Positions 25,173 to 32,323 of a stretch of DNA of 32,370 bases are shown piece by piece; within the stretch, counting starts at the first letter, position 1; the number at the start of each line of letters is the position of its first letter. Position numbers and translations under genes: made by a program. Under the pieces are notes generated by a model. That model did not search any database, was not told where the DNA came from, and was given only the letters and a program-made list of their open reading frames with translations. The DNA comes from CAZNTZ01 sp964576135 (GTDB lineage Bacteria > Pseudomonadota > Alphaproteobacteria > Rs-D84): contig CAZNTZ010000008.1 in the NCBI GenBank assembly GCA_964576135.1, forward strand, positions 1-32,370. The letters are read 5' to 3'.

Positions 25173-26613
25173 AGTTACTTTTTCCGTCAATTAAGCATTG
25201 TTTTGTATTAATTCTTTTTTCCAATCTTTGCCAGTAAACATATTGGCAAATTATATTTTGTGAAAAAGATTCCTTGTTATAAGTTATATTATCAACACCA
25301 AGCGAATTTATAATACTTTTGCAATCGACTGTATCACTTGTATCTTCAAGAGGTTTCGAAATTATTTTAATTGTTCCGTTATCAATTCCTTTTAATAATA
25401 TATCTGGTAATACGGATGTGCCAGCAGGTCTGATATCAATTATTGTTGGGCCTGTGCCACCCTGGGCCAGAGAGCTGGATATTTGATCGCGCAAAGTTAT
25501 ATGTGTTGCTGAAATTAAATCAGAATCAATACCTGTTTTAGTTGTGTAATTCAGACCAGTATCGTCAATAAATACGTCTTCGCCACGTGCCGCATTCAGA
25601 AAAGAATAAATAACAACATTAGGTGTATCAATAGTTACATTTTCTAAAATTAAATTACCATCAATATTCCATTTATCTGGGCCATAAAAACCAGTATGTC
25701 CAGCGGACATTGAAAAATCATAAACAGATATAATGTCAGATGTTAAATTTCCGGTGATACCAAATTCAGAAATTGTTTTTGAATAAACAGAATCTGCATT
25801 CAGAGTTCCTTTGGTCACAGAAAATGAATCATCAAGTTCTGTGCTTTCAAACACAGCTTTTTGTACAGAAAGAGTATCAATTTTATTTTTTTGTTTTCTT
25901 CCGTCTTCAATGCTGGTAAGTGTCAAAGTATTTACCGATGCAGAATCTGAAACGACAGAACCTGTATTTATGGCGCCTGTATCATTTATATCAAATTTGT
26001 TCATATCCAAGTCGCCAAGGAATTCATCCTTTTCTGGTTTTTTGCTGTGTTTTTTGACGAGTTCAGAGAAATCTTCGTTCACAGGAATACGTATATAAAT
26101 TGAATTTTTATCTGGTTCATATTTATATTTAGATGTGTCAATTTTCCATCCACCAAAATCAGATTTTATCGTTTTTTCGCTTGAAGTCCCGCCCCAAAAT
26201 CCAATTCTTGCAAGTAATTCACGAGTTTGAATATTTGATAAATTTCCCCCATAAATTCGCAAAAATGCTTCGAAATCTTCACTGTCATTTTTCAGAATTA
26301 CTAAATCAATATTTTGATTAAATGGGGTGCGTGGAACAAAGCCGAGTGGTAATCCAAATAATTCTAGTTTATCTGTGAAATCATCGCCTGACAAAGTTGT
26401 TACGCCAATTGGTTCCGATAAAAAGTTTTCACGCATGTAAATTTTTGCTGCAACAGAGGCTGTTTCTATTTGTGTGGTTGCCCCGGACATTTCTGCCCCA
26501 GATCGTTGCTCTGCCAATTTTCGTGCTATATTTGGCATAAACGAAACAATCAAGGCCAGCGCGAGCAAGGCCTGTATTAAAAAATTTCCAAATTGGGATC
26601 TTTGATTCAGAAT
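25162..26613 (-). CDS. PilV-like prepilin/adhesin paralogue 1, non-standard start
   Basis: The first gene of the triplet. A standard-codon start exists only at TTG 26568, which would remove the whole prepilin signal. Reading upstream in frame gives QRSQFG|NFLIQALLALALIV, aligned with the signals of the other two paralogues, and the frame stays open to ATT 26613 and CTG 26610. A strong AGGGGGG (26622-26628) lies 8 bases before ATT. At +5 the usual Glu is replaced by Gln. The body of the 483-residue protein shares the FWGG and 'GDLDMNKFDINDTGAI' blocks with its paralogues. Probably a minor pilin; the Gln may affect packing into the filament. Confidence 0.7.
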   Translation of the reverse strand: MLNQRSQFGNFLIQALLALALIVSFMPNIARKLAEQRSGAEMSGATTQIETASVAAKIYMRENFLSEPIGVTTLSGDDFTDKLELFGLPLGFVPRTPFNQNIDLVILKNDSEDFEAFLRIYGGNLSNIQTRELLARIGFWGGTSSEKTIKSDFGGWKIDTSKYKYEPDKNSIYIRIPVNEDFSELVKKHSKKPEKDEFLGDLDMNKFDINDTGAINTGSVVSDSASVNTLTLTSIEDGRKQKNKIDTLSVQKAVFESTELDDSFSVTKGTLNADSVYSKTISEFGITGNLTSDIISVYDFSMSAGHTGFYGPDKWNIDGNLILENVTIDTPNVVIYSFLNAARGEDVFIDDTGLNYTTKTGIDSDLISATHITLRDQISSSLAQGGTGPTIIDIRPAGTSVLPDILLKGIDNGTIKIISKPLEDTSDTVDCKSIINSLGVDNITYNKESFSQNIICQYVYWQRLEKRINTKQCLIDGKSNCED

Positions 26614-26638
26614 TTAGACAACCCCCCTACAATCACAG

Positions 26639-26667
26639 ATTATAGACATACAAGATTGTTCTTGCAA
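26639..26667 (-). promoter_or_regulatory. Promoter of the PilV-like operon
   Basis: On the - strand: TTGCAA (26662-26667), 17-bp spacer, consensus TATAAT (26639-26644). The predicted start is near 26632, leaving a leader of about 19 bases with the AGGGGGG Shine-Dalgarno. The palindromic -35 is shared with the divergent promoter. Confidence 0.85.
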
Positions 26668-26690
26668 TCTGTTTTTGCCTGATATATCAT
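26662..26690 (+). promoter_or_regulatory. Promoter of the DUF4167-like gene
   Basis: TTGCAA (26662-26667, shared), 17-bp spacer, TATCAT (26685-26690), 12 bases before the ATG at 26703; short leader without a Shine-Dalgarno. Confidence 0.6.
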
Positions 26691-26702
26691 ATCGCCAGAT
26701 TT

Positions 26703-27074
26703 ATGGCAGAGATTAAATTTCTCTATATTTCAAGATTAAGTAACCCTGAAACTAAAAAATTACACACAATGCAATATAAAAAAAATCAAATGTCAGTTGG
26801 GCTGATGATTCAGCGTTGCCATCGTTGGCGTCAAAAAAGAAAGCAATATATTGATGCAGCACGTGGCGTAGCTGATAATATAGAACGTGAACGTATTTTA
26901 CAAATGGCCGAACATTATGGCCGCATAGTATCTTATGAACAGGGTAAAATAGATTCTTCTCGGGATCCACGTGAAAAAGTACAAAATAATCACAATGCAG
27001 AAATTGAATCAAATGATGATGAAGATGATGATGCTTTTCCAGATTTCATGGAACAAATAAAAACAAACCATTAA
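26703..27074 (+). CDS. DUF4167-like protein
   Basis: A 123-residue basic protein with an acidic tail (ESNDDEDDDAFPDF). The central part, HRWRQKRKQYIDAARGVA followed by ILQMAEHYGRIVS, matches the 'AEHYxRI' core of DUF4167, a family found mainly in alphaproteobacteria and possibly nucleic-acid binding. No function is known. Start: ATG 26703 fits the promoter and has no Shine-Dalgarno; an internal ATG (codon 23) is a possible alternative. It converges on rsmE with only a base between stops. Confidence 0.55.
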   Translation: MAEIKFLYISRLSNPETKKLHTMQYKKNQMSVGLMIQRCHRWRQKRKQYIDAARGVADNIERERILQMAEHYGRIVSYEQGKIDSSRDPREKVQNNHNAEIESNDDEDDDAFPDFMEQIKTNH

Positions 27075-27075
27075 T

Positions 27076-27741
27076 TTAATTATTAATTACTTTTGAAATC
27101 GCAACAACGGCTGCGACTTCGGCGCGCAGTATAGTTTTTCCAAGAGATAAAGATAATGCACCGCATTTGTCGAGCGTGGAAAATTCTGAATCTGAAAATC
27201 CCCCTTCTGGACCGATAAATAGACAAGAATTGGTGGAAATCTTTTTATTTGTTGTTGCAATATTTTGTCTGGTTGTTCTTTCGTCTGCGAATATAATTTC
27301 AGAATAATTTTTTACAAAATCATCAAATTTTATTTCTGGCAGAATTTCGGGTACTGAATTTCGTCCCGATTGTTCTGATGATTCAATCGCGATTTTTCTC
27401 ATACGATTCCAATTTATATGACGTGCGTTTGTGAAATCAGTTACAACAGGTAACAATTTTGAAATACCCATCTGTGTAGCCATTTTTACCAATTCGTCAG
27501 TGTTTTTTATAGGTGCAAAAGCAAGTGTTAAATTATTTGATGGGTCTATATGATCTGTTTTGCTGATTATTTCCAACTCGTAATTCACTATTTTTGCAAG
27601 AAATTCTGAACCTTTGTTAAAAATCAAACATTCATCAGTTCGCATAACTTTTTGTAAGTAATGCAATTGCTCTTTGGATATTGGAAAAATTTTCCCGGTT
27701 TTCAAATTTTCATCTATAAAAATTCTTGGAATGTTTTTCAT
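27076..27741 (-). CDS. rsmE: 16S rRNA (uracil-1498-N3)-methyltransferase RsmE
   Basis: SPOUT-class enzyme that methylates N3 of U1498 in 16S rRNA. Diagnostic motifs are ELVKMATQMGISKLLPV (83-99), EQSGR (123-127), IGPEGGFSDSE (176-186) and the knot segment LGKTILRAEVA (200-210). Length 221 is slightly below the usual 240. The N-terminal PUA-like domain is present (FIDENLKTGKIF). Its promoter is interlocked with that of the divergent virD4, and it has no Shine-Dalgarno. Confidence 0.93.
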   Translation of the reverse strand: MKNIPRIFIDENLKTGKIFPISKEQLHYLQKVMRTDECLIFNKGSEFLAKIVNYELEIISKTDHIDPSNNLTLAFAPIKNTDELVKMATQMGISKLLPVVTDFTNARHINWNRMRKIAIESSEQSGRNSVPEILPEIKFDDFVKNYSEIIFADERTTRQNIATTNKKISTNSCLFIGPEGGFSDSEFSTLDKCGALSLSLGKTILRAEVAAVVAISKVINN

Positions 27742-27759
27742 TTTTTACCATTTTTTTGT

Positions 27760-27765
27760 TATAAT
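27760..27765 (+). promoter_or_regulatory. virD4 -10 box (predicts a leaderless mRNA)
   Basis: Consensus TATAAT ends exactly 7 bases before the virD4 ATG at 27773. The -35 is weak (TTCATT at 27737-27742, 17-bp spacer). No Shine-Dalgarno is present. Confidence 0.6.
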
Positions 27766-27789
27766 ACATCCGATGGCTGAAAAATTCAA
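27761..27789 (-). promoter_or_regulatory. rsmE promoter
   Basis: On the - strand: TTGAAT (27784-27789, inside virD4), 17-bp spacer, TATTAT (27761-27766), 19 bases before the rsmE ATG. Its -10 lies on top of the virD4 -10. Confidence 0.65.
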
Positions 27790-29962
27790 TCTTTTAAGTA
27801 TGTCGGGTAAGGGCAAAGGGCTTGGTATTTTCAAGTCCGGAATGTACAAAGAACATTTGCAAACCCCAATGGCGCGTATGTTTTGGGGAATGCGCTGGGG
27901 CTTTGGTATTTGGCTTGCCTGTGTCGCTGCTTTTGGGCTTTCTTTTGCTGCTGAACATTTGTGGCGTTATGGTTGGACAGCTGGTACCGCGAAATGGATG
28001 GGTGTTTATTTTACAAATATTATAACATCTGGTGGACTTGCAATTTTTTCTGAAATTCCTGCTTGGGTTTCTCGGATAGTTTTGAGAACTGATATTGCAA
28101 CGATTGCACCATTATTACCTATCATAATCTATTATATGTTATCAGATGCAACCTTGATTGATGAATTTAACCCACACGCCAAAGATAAATACGAAGAAGC
28201 ATCAAGTCGCAAAGCAAATGATGATGATATTAAAAAAATGGGATTATTGGGTGGATTCGTCCAAGTTTTAGGTTACTGGAAGAAAAAACCGCTTATGTTA
28301 CCTGAAACACTTTCTACGCTTTGTGTGGCTCCTCCGGGTACCGGTAAATCCCAGGGTGTTGTTATTCCAACAATCTTAGATTGTGATGGCGTTTCTATGA
28401 TTATTAATGACCCAAAGCCAGAATTGAAACAAAAAACTTCTGCGTATCGTGCAAGCAAAGGTATGGTGTTCATAATGAACTGGGCCGGACAAGATGATCC
28501 GGCGCGTGGAATTTATTATCCATCATGGAATCCTTTGTCGCCAAGTCATGTTCCTTTTGTTCAAGAAGAACGCGATTTGTATGTCGACAGTATTGTAAAT
28601 GTTTTAGTCCAAGAAACGCCGAAAGACCCACATTGGGGAATTTCTGGACGTGCCGCACTTTCAGGTTTTGTGCATTTTATGGTATCTAAAATTGAAAAAG
28701 CCAAAGCAGACGAATATTTCAAATATCGTATGGATACTGGGCAATTTGATTCTGATGATGCTGCATTGTTGATGGATTATTATGCAACAATGAATGATCC
28801 AAATGCTGATGCTGCGCGTGCTATGCTGGCCGCCGGCAAATTAAATTCTATGAATTATGTTCATGTTGGTACTTGGCGTAATATTCCACCGGCATGGATT
28901 GGTAAAGAAGCATCATTATCAATGATTCTTGACTGGCTGACAATGAACCAGATGGAAATAGCAGCCGATTTAGAAGCACGCAGAAAACAAGGCGATCAAA
29001 CAGTTATGATGGCCGATCCGATGCGTGAATTATTCGAAGCAGCAGCAAACGAATCTGTTCAGTTTAATTATGCACCCCGTGCTAATTCGGAATTCAGACA
29101 GCTTGCAAACACACCTGATCGGGAACGTGGTTCTATATTATCAACTGTTGTTGCTGGTCTTGGTATTTTCCGAAATAGTGCTGTGCGTAATCGTACAAGT
29201 CATTCTGATTTTCATTTTTCAGATTTACGTGGAATGATTGATCCGCGCGATGGTAAATGGAAACCGGTATCTGTATATCTTTCTATAAACCAAGTTGATG
29301 CAGATGCATTGAATCCGATAACTGCAATATTTATTGAATTGATGTCCAGATTCCTTTTGGCGCATAAACCATCTGATTCTCATCGTGGTCAAGAACTTGG
29401 GCCATACCCATGTTTGTTTGTACTTGACGAAATGCCAAAGATGCAAAAACTTCAGGCTGTTATCCAGGGACCAGATTTGGGTCGTGGCCAACAAGTATCA
29501 TATTTAATAATTGGTCAGGATTTACACCAGATTTCTGAAAAATATGGTCAAGACGCCATGTATACAATTATGTCAACGACCGCCGCAAAAATTGTTCTGC
29601 GTCAAAATGATTTGAATACAGCAAAACAATTCAGTGAATTGATGGGTGACAAAATGACTAAGAAATCTGTCAAGGGTGCCGATGGTAAAGAAAGTGAACA
29701 AACAGAAACGAAACCACTTTATACACCGATGGATATTTTGAAAATGGATTTGAAAAAACAACTAGTAATTTACCAAGGTTGGGCGCACAGACCGATTGAG
29801 GCCGACCATCAACGTGCTTATGCAGACGAAAGATTAAAGAAATTAATGGATATGGGTGAATCTGCTCCATTACCAGATTTTCTTGTCCCTGCCCACGTGA
29901 CCGCTATGGGGTATAATCACCAAGAGATTGCTGCGAACCAGCATTCAATTAAAAGTGAATAA
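27773..29962 (+). CDS. virD4: Type IV secretion coupling protein VirD4/TraG
   Basis: Hexameric inner-membrane ATPase that recruits substrates to a type IV secretion system. The ATG at 27773 is chosen because the longer frame runs through the promoter and the divergent rsmE start. The protein has 729 residues: membrane segments at about 40-62 and 77-122, Walker A APPGTGKS (186-193), and Walker B with LFVLDEMPKM near residue 550, followed by VSYLIIGQDLHQISEKYG, typical of TraG/VirD4. The length and layout resemble the chromosomal Rickettsiales-type VirD4. No other vir/tra gene lies in the window; rluB overlaps its 3' end. Confidence 0.93.
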   Translation: MAEKFNLLSMSGKGKGLGIFKSGMYKEHLQTPMARMFWGMRWGFGIWLACVAAFGLSFAAEHLWRYGWTAGTAKWMGVYFTNIITSGGLAIFSEIPAWVSRIVLRTDIATIAPLLPIIIYYMLSDATLIDEFNPHAKDKYEEASSRKANDDDIKKMGLLGGFVQVLGYWKKKPLMLPETLSTLCVAPPGTGKSQGVVIPTILDCDGVSMIINDPKPELKQKTSAYRASKGMVFIMNWAGQDDPARGIYYPSWNPLSPSHVPFVQEERDLYVDSIVNVLVQETPKDPHWGISGRAALSGFVHFMVSKIEKAKADEYFKYRMDTGQFDSDDAALLMDYYATMNDPNADAARAMLAAGKLNSMNYVHVGTWRNIPPAWIGKEASLSMILDWLTMNQMEIAADLEARRKQGDQTVMMADPMRELFEAAANESVQFNYAPRANSEFRQLANTPDRERGSILSTVVAGLGIFRNSAVRNRTSHSDFHFSDLRGMIDPRDGKWKPVSVYLSINQVDADALNPITAIFIELMSRFLLAHKPSDSHRGQELGPYPCLFVLDEMPKMQKLQAVIQGPDLGRGQQVSYLIIGQDLHQISEKYGQDAMYTIMSTTAAKIVLRQNDLNTAKQFSELMGDKMTKKSVKGADGKESEQTETKPLYTPMDILKMDLKKQLVIYQGWAHRPIEADHQRAYADERLKKLMDMGESAPLPDFLVPAHVTAMGYNHQEIAANQHSIKSE

Positions 29963-30677
29963 AATAAGAATCGCCAAATTTTTATCGGATCGTGGAATAG
30001 CTTCGCGGCGTGCAGCCGAACAAATGTTAGTGGATGGTCGTGTAATTGTTGACGGTATAAAAATTAACAGTCCTGTATTTTTTGTTGATGGCAGTGAAGA
30101 AATAAAAATTGATGGTAAAAAAATCTCTGGCAATGAATCTGAAATTAAAGAGCGTCTTTACGCGTTTTATAAACCTGTTGGAACAATGACAACAACAAGT
30201 GACCCAGAAGGTCGAAAAACAATTTATGATGTTCTGCCACCACAATATAAAAATCTGAAATATATCGGGCGACTCGATTTTAATACCAGTGGATTATTAC
30301 TTTTGACCAACAGTGGTGAAATATCACGCAAAATGACTTTGCCTTCGTCTGGTCTTGAACGGGTTTATATCGCAACAGTTGGGCGTGCATGGACAATTGA
30401 TGATGAACATATGAATCGCTTGCTAAAACCACTGCGTCGCGGTGCAAAAATAGACGGAATAATTTATAAACCCATGAAGATAGAAAGATTGTCAGCAAGT
30501 GATTTGAAAGTTACAATCAGCGAAGGTAAGAAAAATGAAATCAGAATTGCATTTGAATCTATTGGATTACCAGTGCGTAAACTGCACAGAATTTCATATG
30601 GTGATATAGAACTTGGCGAATTAAAACCAGGTGAAATAAAAGAAATAATTCTTAAAAACAAAAATCATAAATCGTAA
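29955..30677 (+). CDS. rluB: Pseudouridine synthase of the RsuA/RluB/RluE/RluF family
   Basis: An S4 domain at about 5-50 (RIAKFLSDRGIASRRAAEQM) is followed by the synthase domain with catalytic GRLDFNTSGLLLLTNSGE; catalytic Asp108. It probably makes pseudouridine 2605 in 23S rRNA (RluB), but RsuA or RluF specificity cannot be excluded. The GTG at 29955 overlaps the virD4 end by 8 bases; a TTG at 29928 is a possible alternative. Length is 240 residues. There is no clear terminator before the next promoter. Confidence 0.85.
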   Translation: MNKIRIAKFLSDRGIASRRAAEQMLVDGRVIVDGIKINSPVFFVDGSEEIKIDGKKISGNESEIKERLYAFYKPVGTMTTTSDPEGRKTIYDVLPPQYKNLKYIGRLDFNTSGLLLLTNSGEISRKMTLPSSGLERVYIATVGRAWTIDDEHMNRLLKPLRRGAKIDGIIYKPMKIERLSASDLKVTISEGKKNEIRIAFESIGLPVRKLHRISYGDIELGELKPGEIKEIILKNKNHKS

Positions 30678-30689
30678 TACAGAAAAGCC

Positions 30690-30719
30690 TTGACTCTGCT
30701 TGTTTTTATCAATTACAAT
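30690..30719 (+). promoter_or_regulatory. Promoter of the TPR protein gene
   Basis: TTGACT (30690-30695), 18-bp spacer, TACAAT (30714-30719). The leader contains GAGGGG just before the ATG at 30743. Confidence 0.65.
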
Positions 30720-30742
30720 GCGTATTAAGAGAGGGGATTTCC

Positions 30743-31789
30743 ATGGTTAGAAAAATAAGAAAATTATCGCGTATTGCGCATAAATCAGCATTGACTGCGA
30801 AAAAATCTAATACTAATAGAACAGCAAAAATTTTGTCTGTTAAAAAGACGAACGATGCATCTGAATCTAAATCATCTGTTGCACGTCTGTCTATATATAT
30901 TTATTGGTTTATTATTTTATTCTTTATTTGTGCAACTTTCTACATAATTGGTCGCGGTCAAGAAATTTTAAAAAAAGTCCAACCTGCAATGGATAATGTT
31001 GAAATTATTGATGGTGTTTCAGATATGTCTGATGCAGATCGTTTACAGATGAGTCAAAAGTATTCAGTAAGTGGTAAAGAAAAGTTATTGGCTGGTGACG
31101 CATCTGGTGCAATTTATGATTTGTCGATTGCAATACAAGCAAATCCAAAATCTTCGGATTCTTACGTGTTTCGTGCAGAAGCTTATATGCAAAATGCGGA
31201 TTATAATAATGCTATGTCCGATGTTAATGATGCGATTGAAATTAATTCGGAAAATGCCGTTGCTTATTACGATCGTGCATTATTGAATATCAAAATTGAA
31301 AATTACGCAGCTGCTTTGTCGGATTTGAATAGCGCGCTTACTTCATATCAAAAAACTCCGAACGATGTGTTGTCTGTGGCGGATATTTATGCAAAACGTG
31401 CACAATTAAATTTGTGGACCAAAAATTGGTCAGCAGCAGCAGCAGATTATAATTCTGCGATTTCTTGGGATGCTGGAAATGCTGATTATTATTCCGGTCG
31501 TGCCGAAGCATTAACTGCTCTGGGTCAATACGATGCAGCTTTGATAGATTACATGAATGCAGCAAGAGTTGTGTCTGAAAAAATTCAAAAAGCCGCTACA
31601 ACTGCTGAACGTGAAAAAATGTCACGTGATGCAATAGGGTATTTTGAAAAATCTGGAGCGATTCGTGTTTCAAAGGGTGATTTAGAAGCAGCGGCGGGTG
31701 ATTTAGAGTCTGCACACATGATCGCGGTGGCCCTTGGGGATACGGAAATGGCAAATCGATTAAAGATTTTAATAATGAATATTCAATAA
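30743..31789 (+). CDS. Membrane-anchored TPR-repeat protein
   Basis: A 348-residue protein: a very basic cytoplasmic N-terminus (1-35), one membrane segment at about 51-71 (IYWFIILFFICATFYIIG) and a periplasmic part with four to five TPR units of about 34 residues (for example AIYDLSIAIQANPKSSDSYVFR, then AMSDVNDAIEINSENAVAYYDR). TPRs mediate protein-protein contacts; the partner is unknown. It is monocistronic with its own promoter and terminator, just upstream of the rRNA operon. No closer family recognised. Confidence 0.85.
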   Translation: MVRKIRKLSRIAHKSALTAKKSNTNRTAKILSVKKTNDASESKSSVARLSIYIYWFIILFFICATFYIIGRGQEILKKVQPAMDNVEIIDGVSDMSDADRLQMSQKYSVSGKEKLLAGDASGAIYDLSIAIQANPKSSDSYVFRAEAYMQNADYNNAMSDVNDAIEINSENAVAYYDRALLNIKIENYAAALSDLNSALTSYQKTPNDVLSVADIYAKRAQLNLWTKNWSAAAADYNSAISWDAGNADYYSGRAEALTALGQYDAALIDYMNAARVVSEKIQKAATTAEREKMSRDAIGYFEKSGAIRVSKGDLEAAAGDLESAHMIAVALGDTEMANRLKILIMNIQ

Positions 31790-31796
31790 TAAAAAG

Positions 31797-31818
31797 CCGC
31801 GCAAATGCGCGGTTTTTT
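31797..31818 (+). terminator. Intrinsic terminator after the TPR gene
   Basis: Stem CCGCGC (31797-31802) / GCGCGG (31807-31812) with an AAAT loop, followed by six T. Confidence 0.93.
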
Positions 31819-31902
31819 AATAAAATATACTTACAGAAAATTGGTTGTTTTTATACTATTTAAATATAGTATTTTATTTTGTAATAAATTTTAAATTTGT
31901 GC

Positions 31903-31931
31903 TTGACTTTTTTTTCAAAAGAGCGCATACT
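31903..31931 (+). promoter_or_regulatory. rRNA operon promoter
   Basis: TTGACT (31903-31908), 17-bp spacer, CATACT (31926-31931), with an AT-rich upstream stretch (31819-31902) that could act as an UP element. Predicted start near 31938, about 386 bases before 16S. No second clear promoter was found closer to 16S. Confidence 0.8.
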
Positions 31932-31937
31932 GTGCGG

Positions 31938-32323
31938 GCTTTCAAGTTGAGATTTAAGCCCAACCCCTGAAATTCTGCGATTTTCTGATAAAACACGATT
32001 CGTGTGACCAGGTAAAATCGCCACATTGTGAATAAAGCAGCTCATCAAAGTGATTTGGTGGCAATTTTATGTATTTATCGGCGAAAGCCGGTTAATTCGT
32101 ATGTGCCAAATAATCACTTATTTCAAGAAGGGATGTGCAGACAATTGAAGTTGTGGTTTTTATCCAAACTTTAAGATGTCAATAGCACATCACAGATAGG
32201 TAGAAGGTTGTATATATTATGTGCAATCTCGTTATTCCTATCTTGCGAAAATAATATGTAAAGACGAACTGAAATTTAATTATGTCAGTTTCGTAATGTG
32301 CAGGCATCAACCCAAGTTTTTTA
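31938..32323 (+). other. Long structured rRNA leader, no gene
   Basis: No protein-coding gene is supported here. Hairpins seen: GCGATTTT (31977-31984) / AAAATCGC (32014-32021), enclosing ACACG/CGTGT (31993-32005); AAAATCGCCAC (32014-32024) / GTGGCAATTTT (32058-32068) with one mismatch; a CGGC-GAAA-GCCG hairpin (32079-32090) that could be a boxB-like element; AAATAA/TTATTT (32108-32123); AGATAGG (32194-32200) / CCTATCT (32237-32243); and CAAGTT (32313-32318) / AACTTG (32325-32330) at the 16S 5' end. TGTGCAGACAATTGAA at about 32135 occupies the place of the alphaproteobacterial boxA-like region but matches only loosely. Confidence 0.65.

Noticed and set aside
20686..26613. A PilV shufflon (invertible cassette region)
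   Set aside because: No short inverted 19-bp-type repeats were noticed between the three paralogues, no site-specific recombinase gene is nearby, and all three genes are complete in one orientation.
31821..32323. Protein-coding gene or second promoter in the rRNA leader
   Set aside because: A 62-codon minus-strand frame (31860-32048) covers the rRNA promoter and the alternative stems and has no Shine-Dalgarno; TTGTGG/TAAGAT near 32150-32175 has a 15-bp spacer and is too weak to call.
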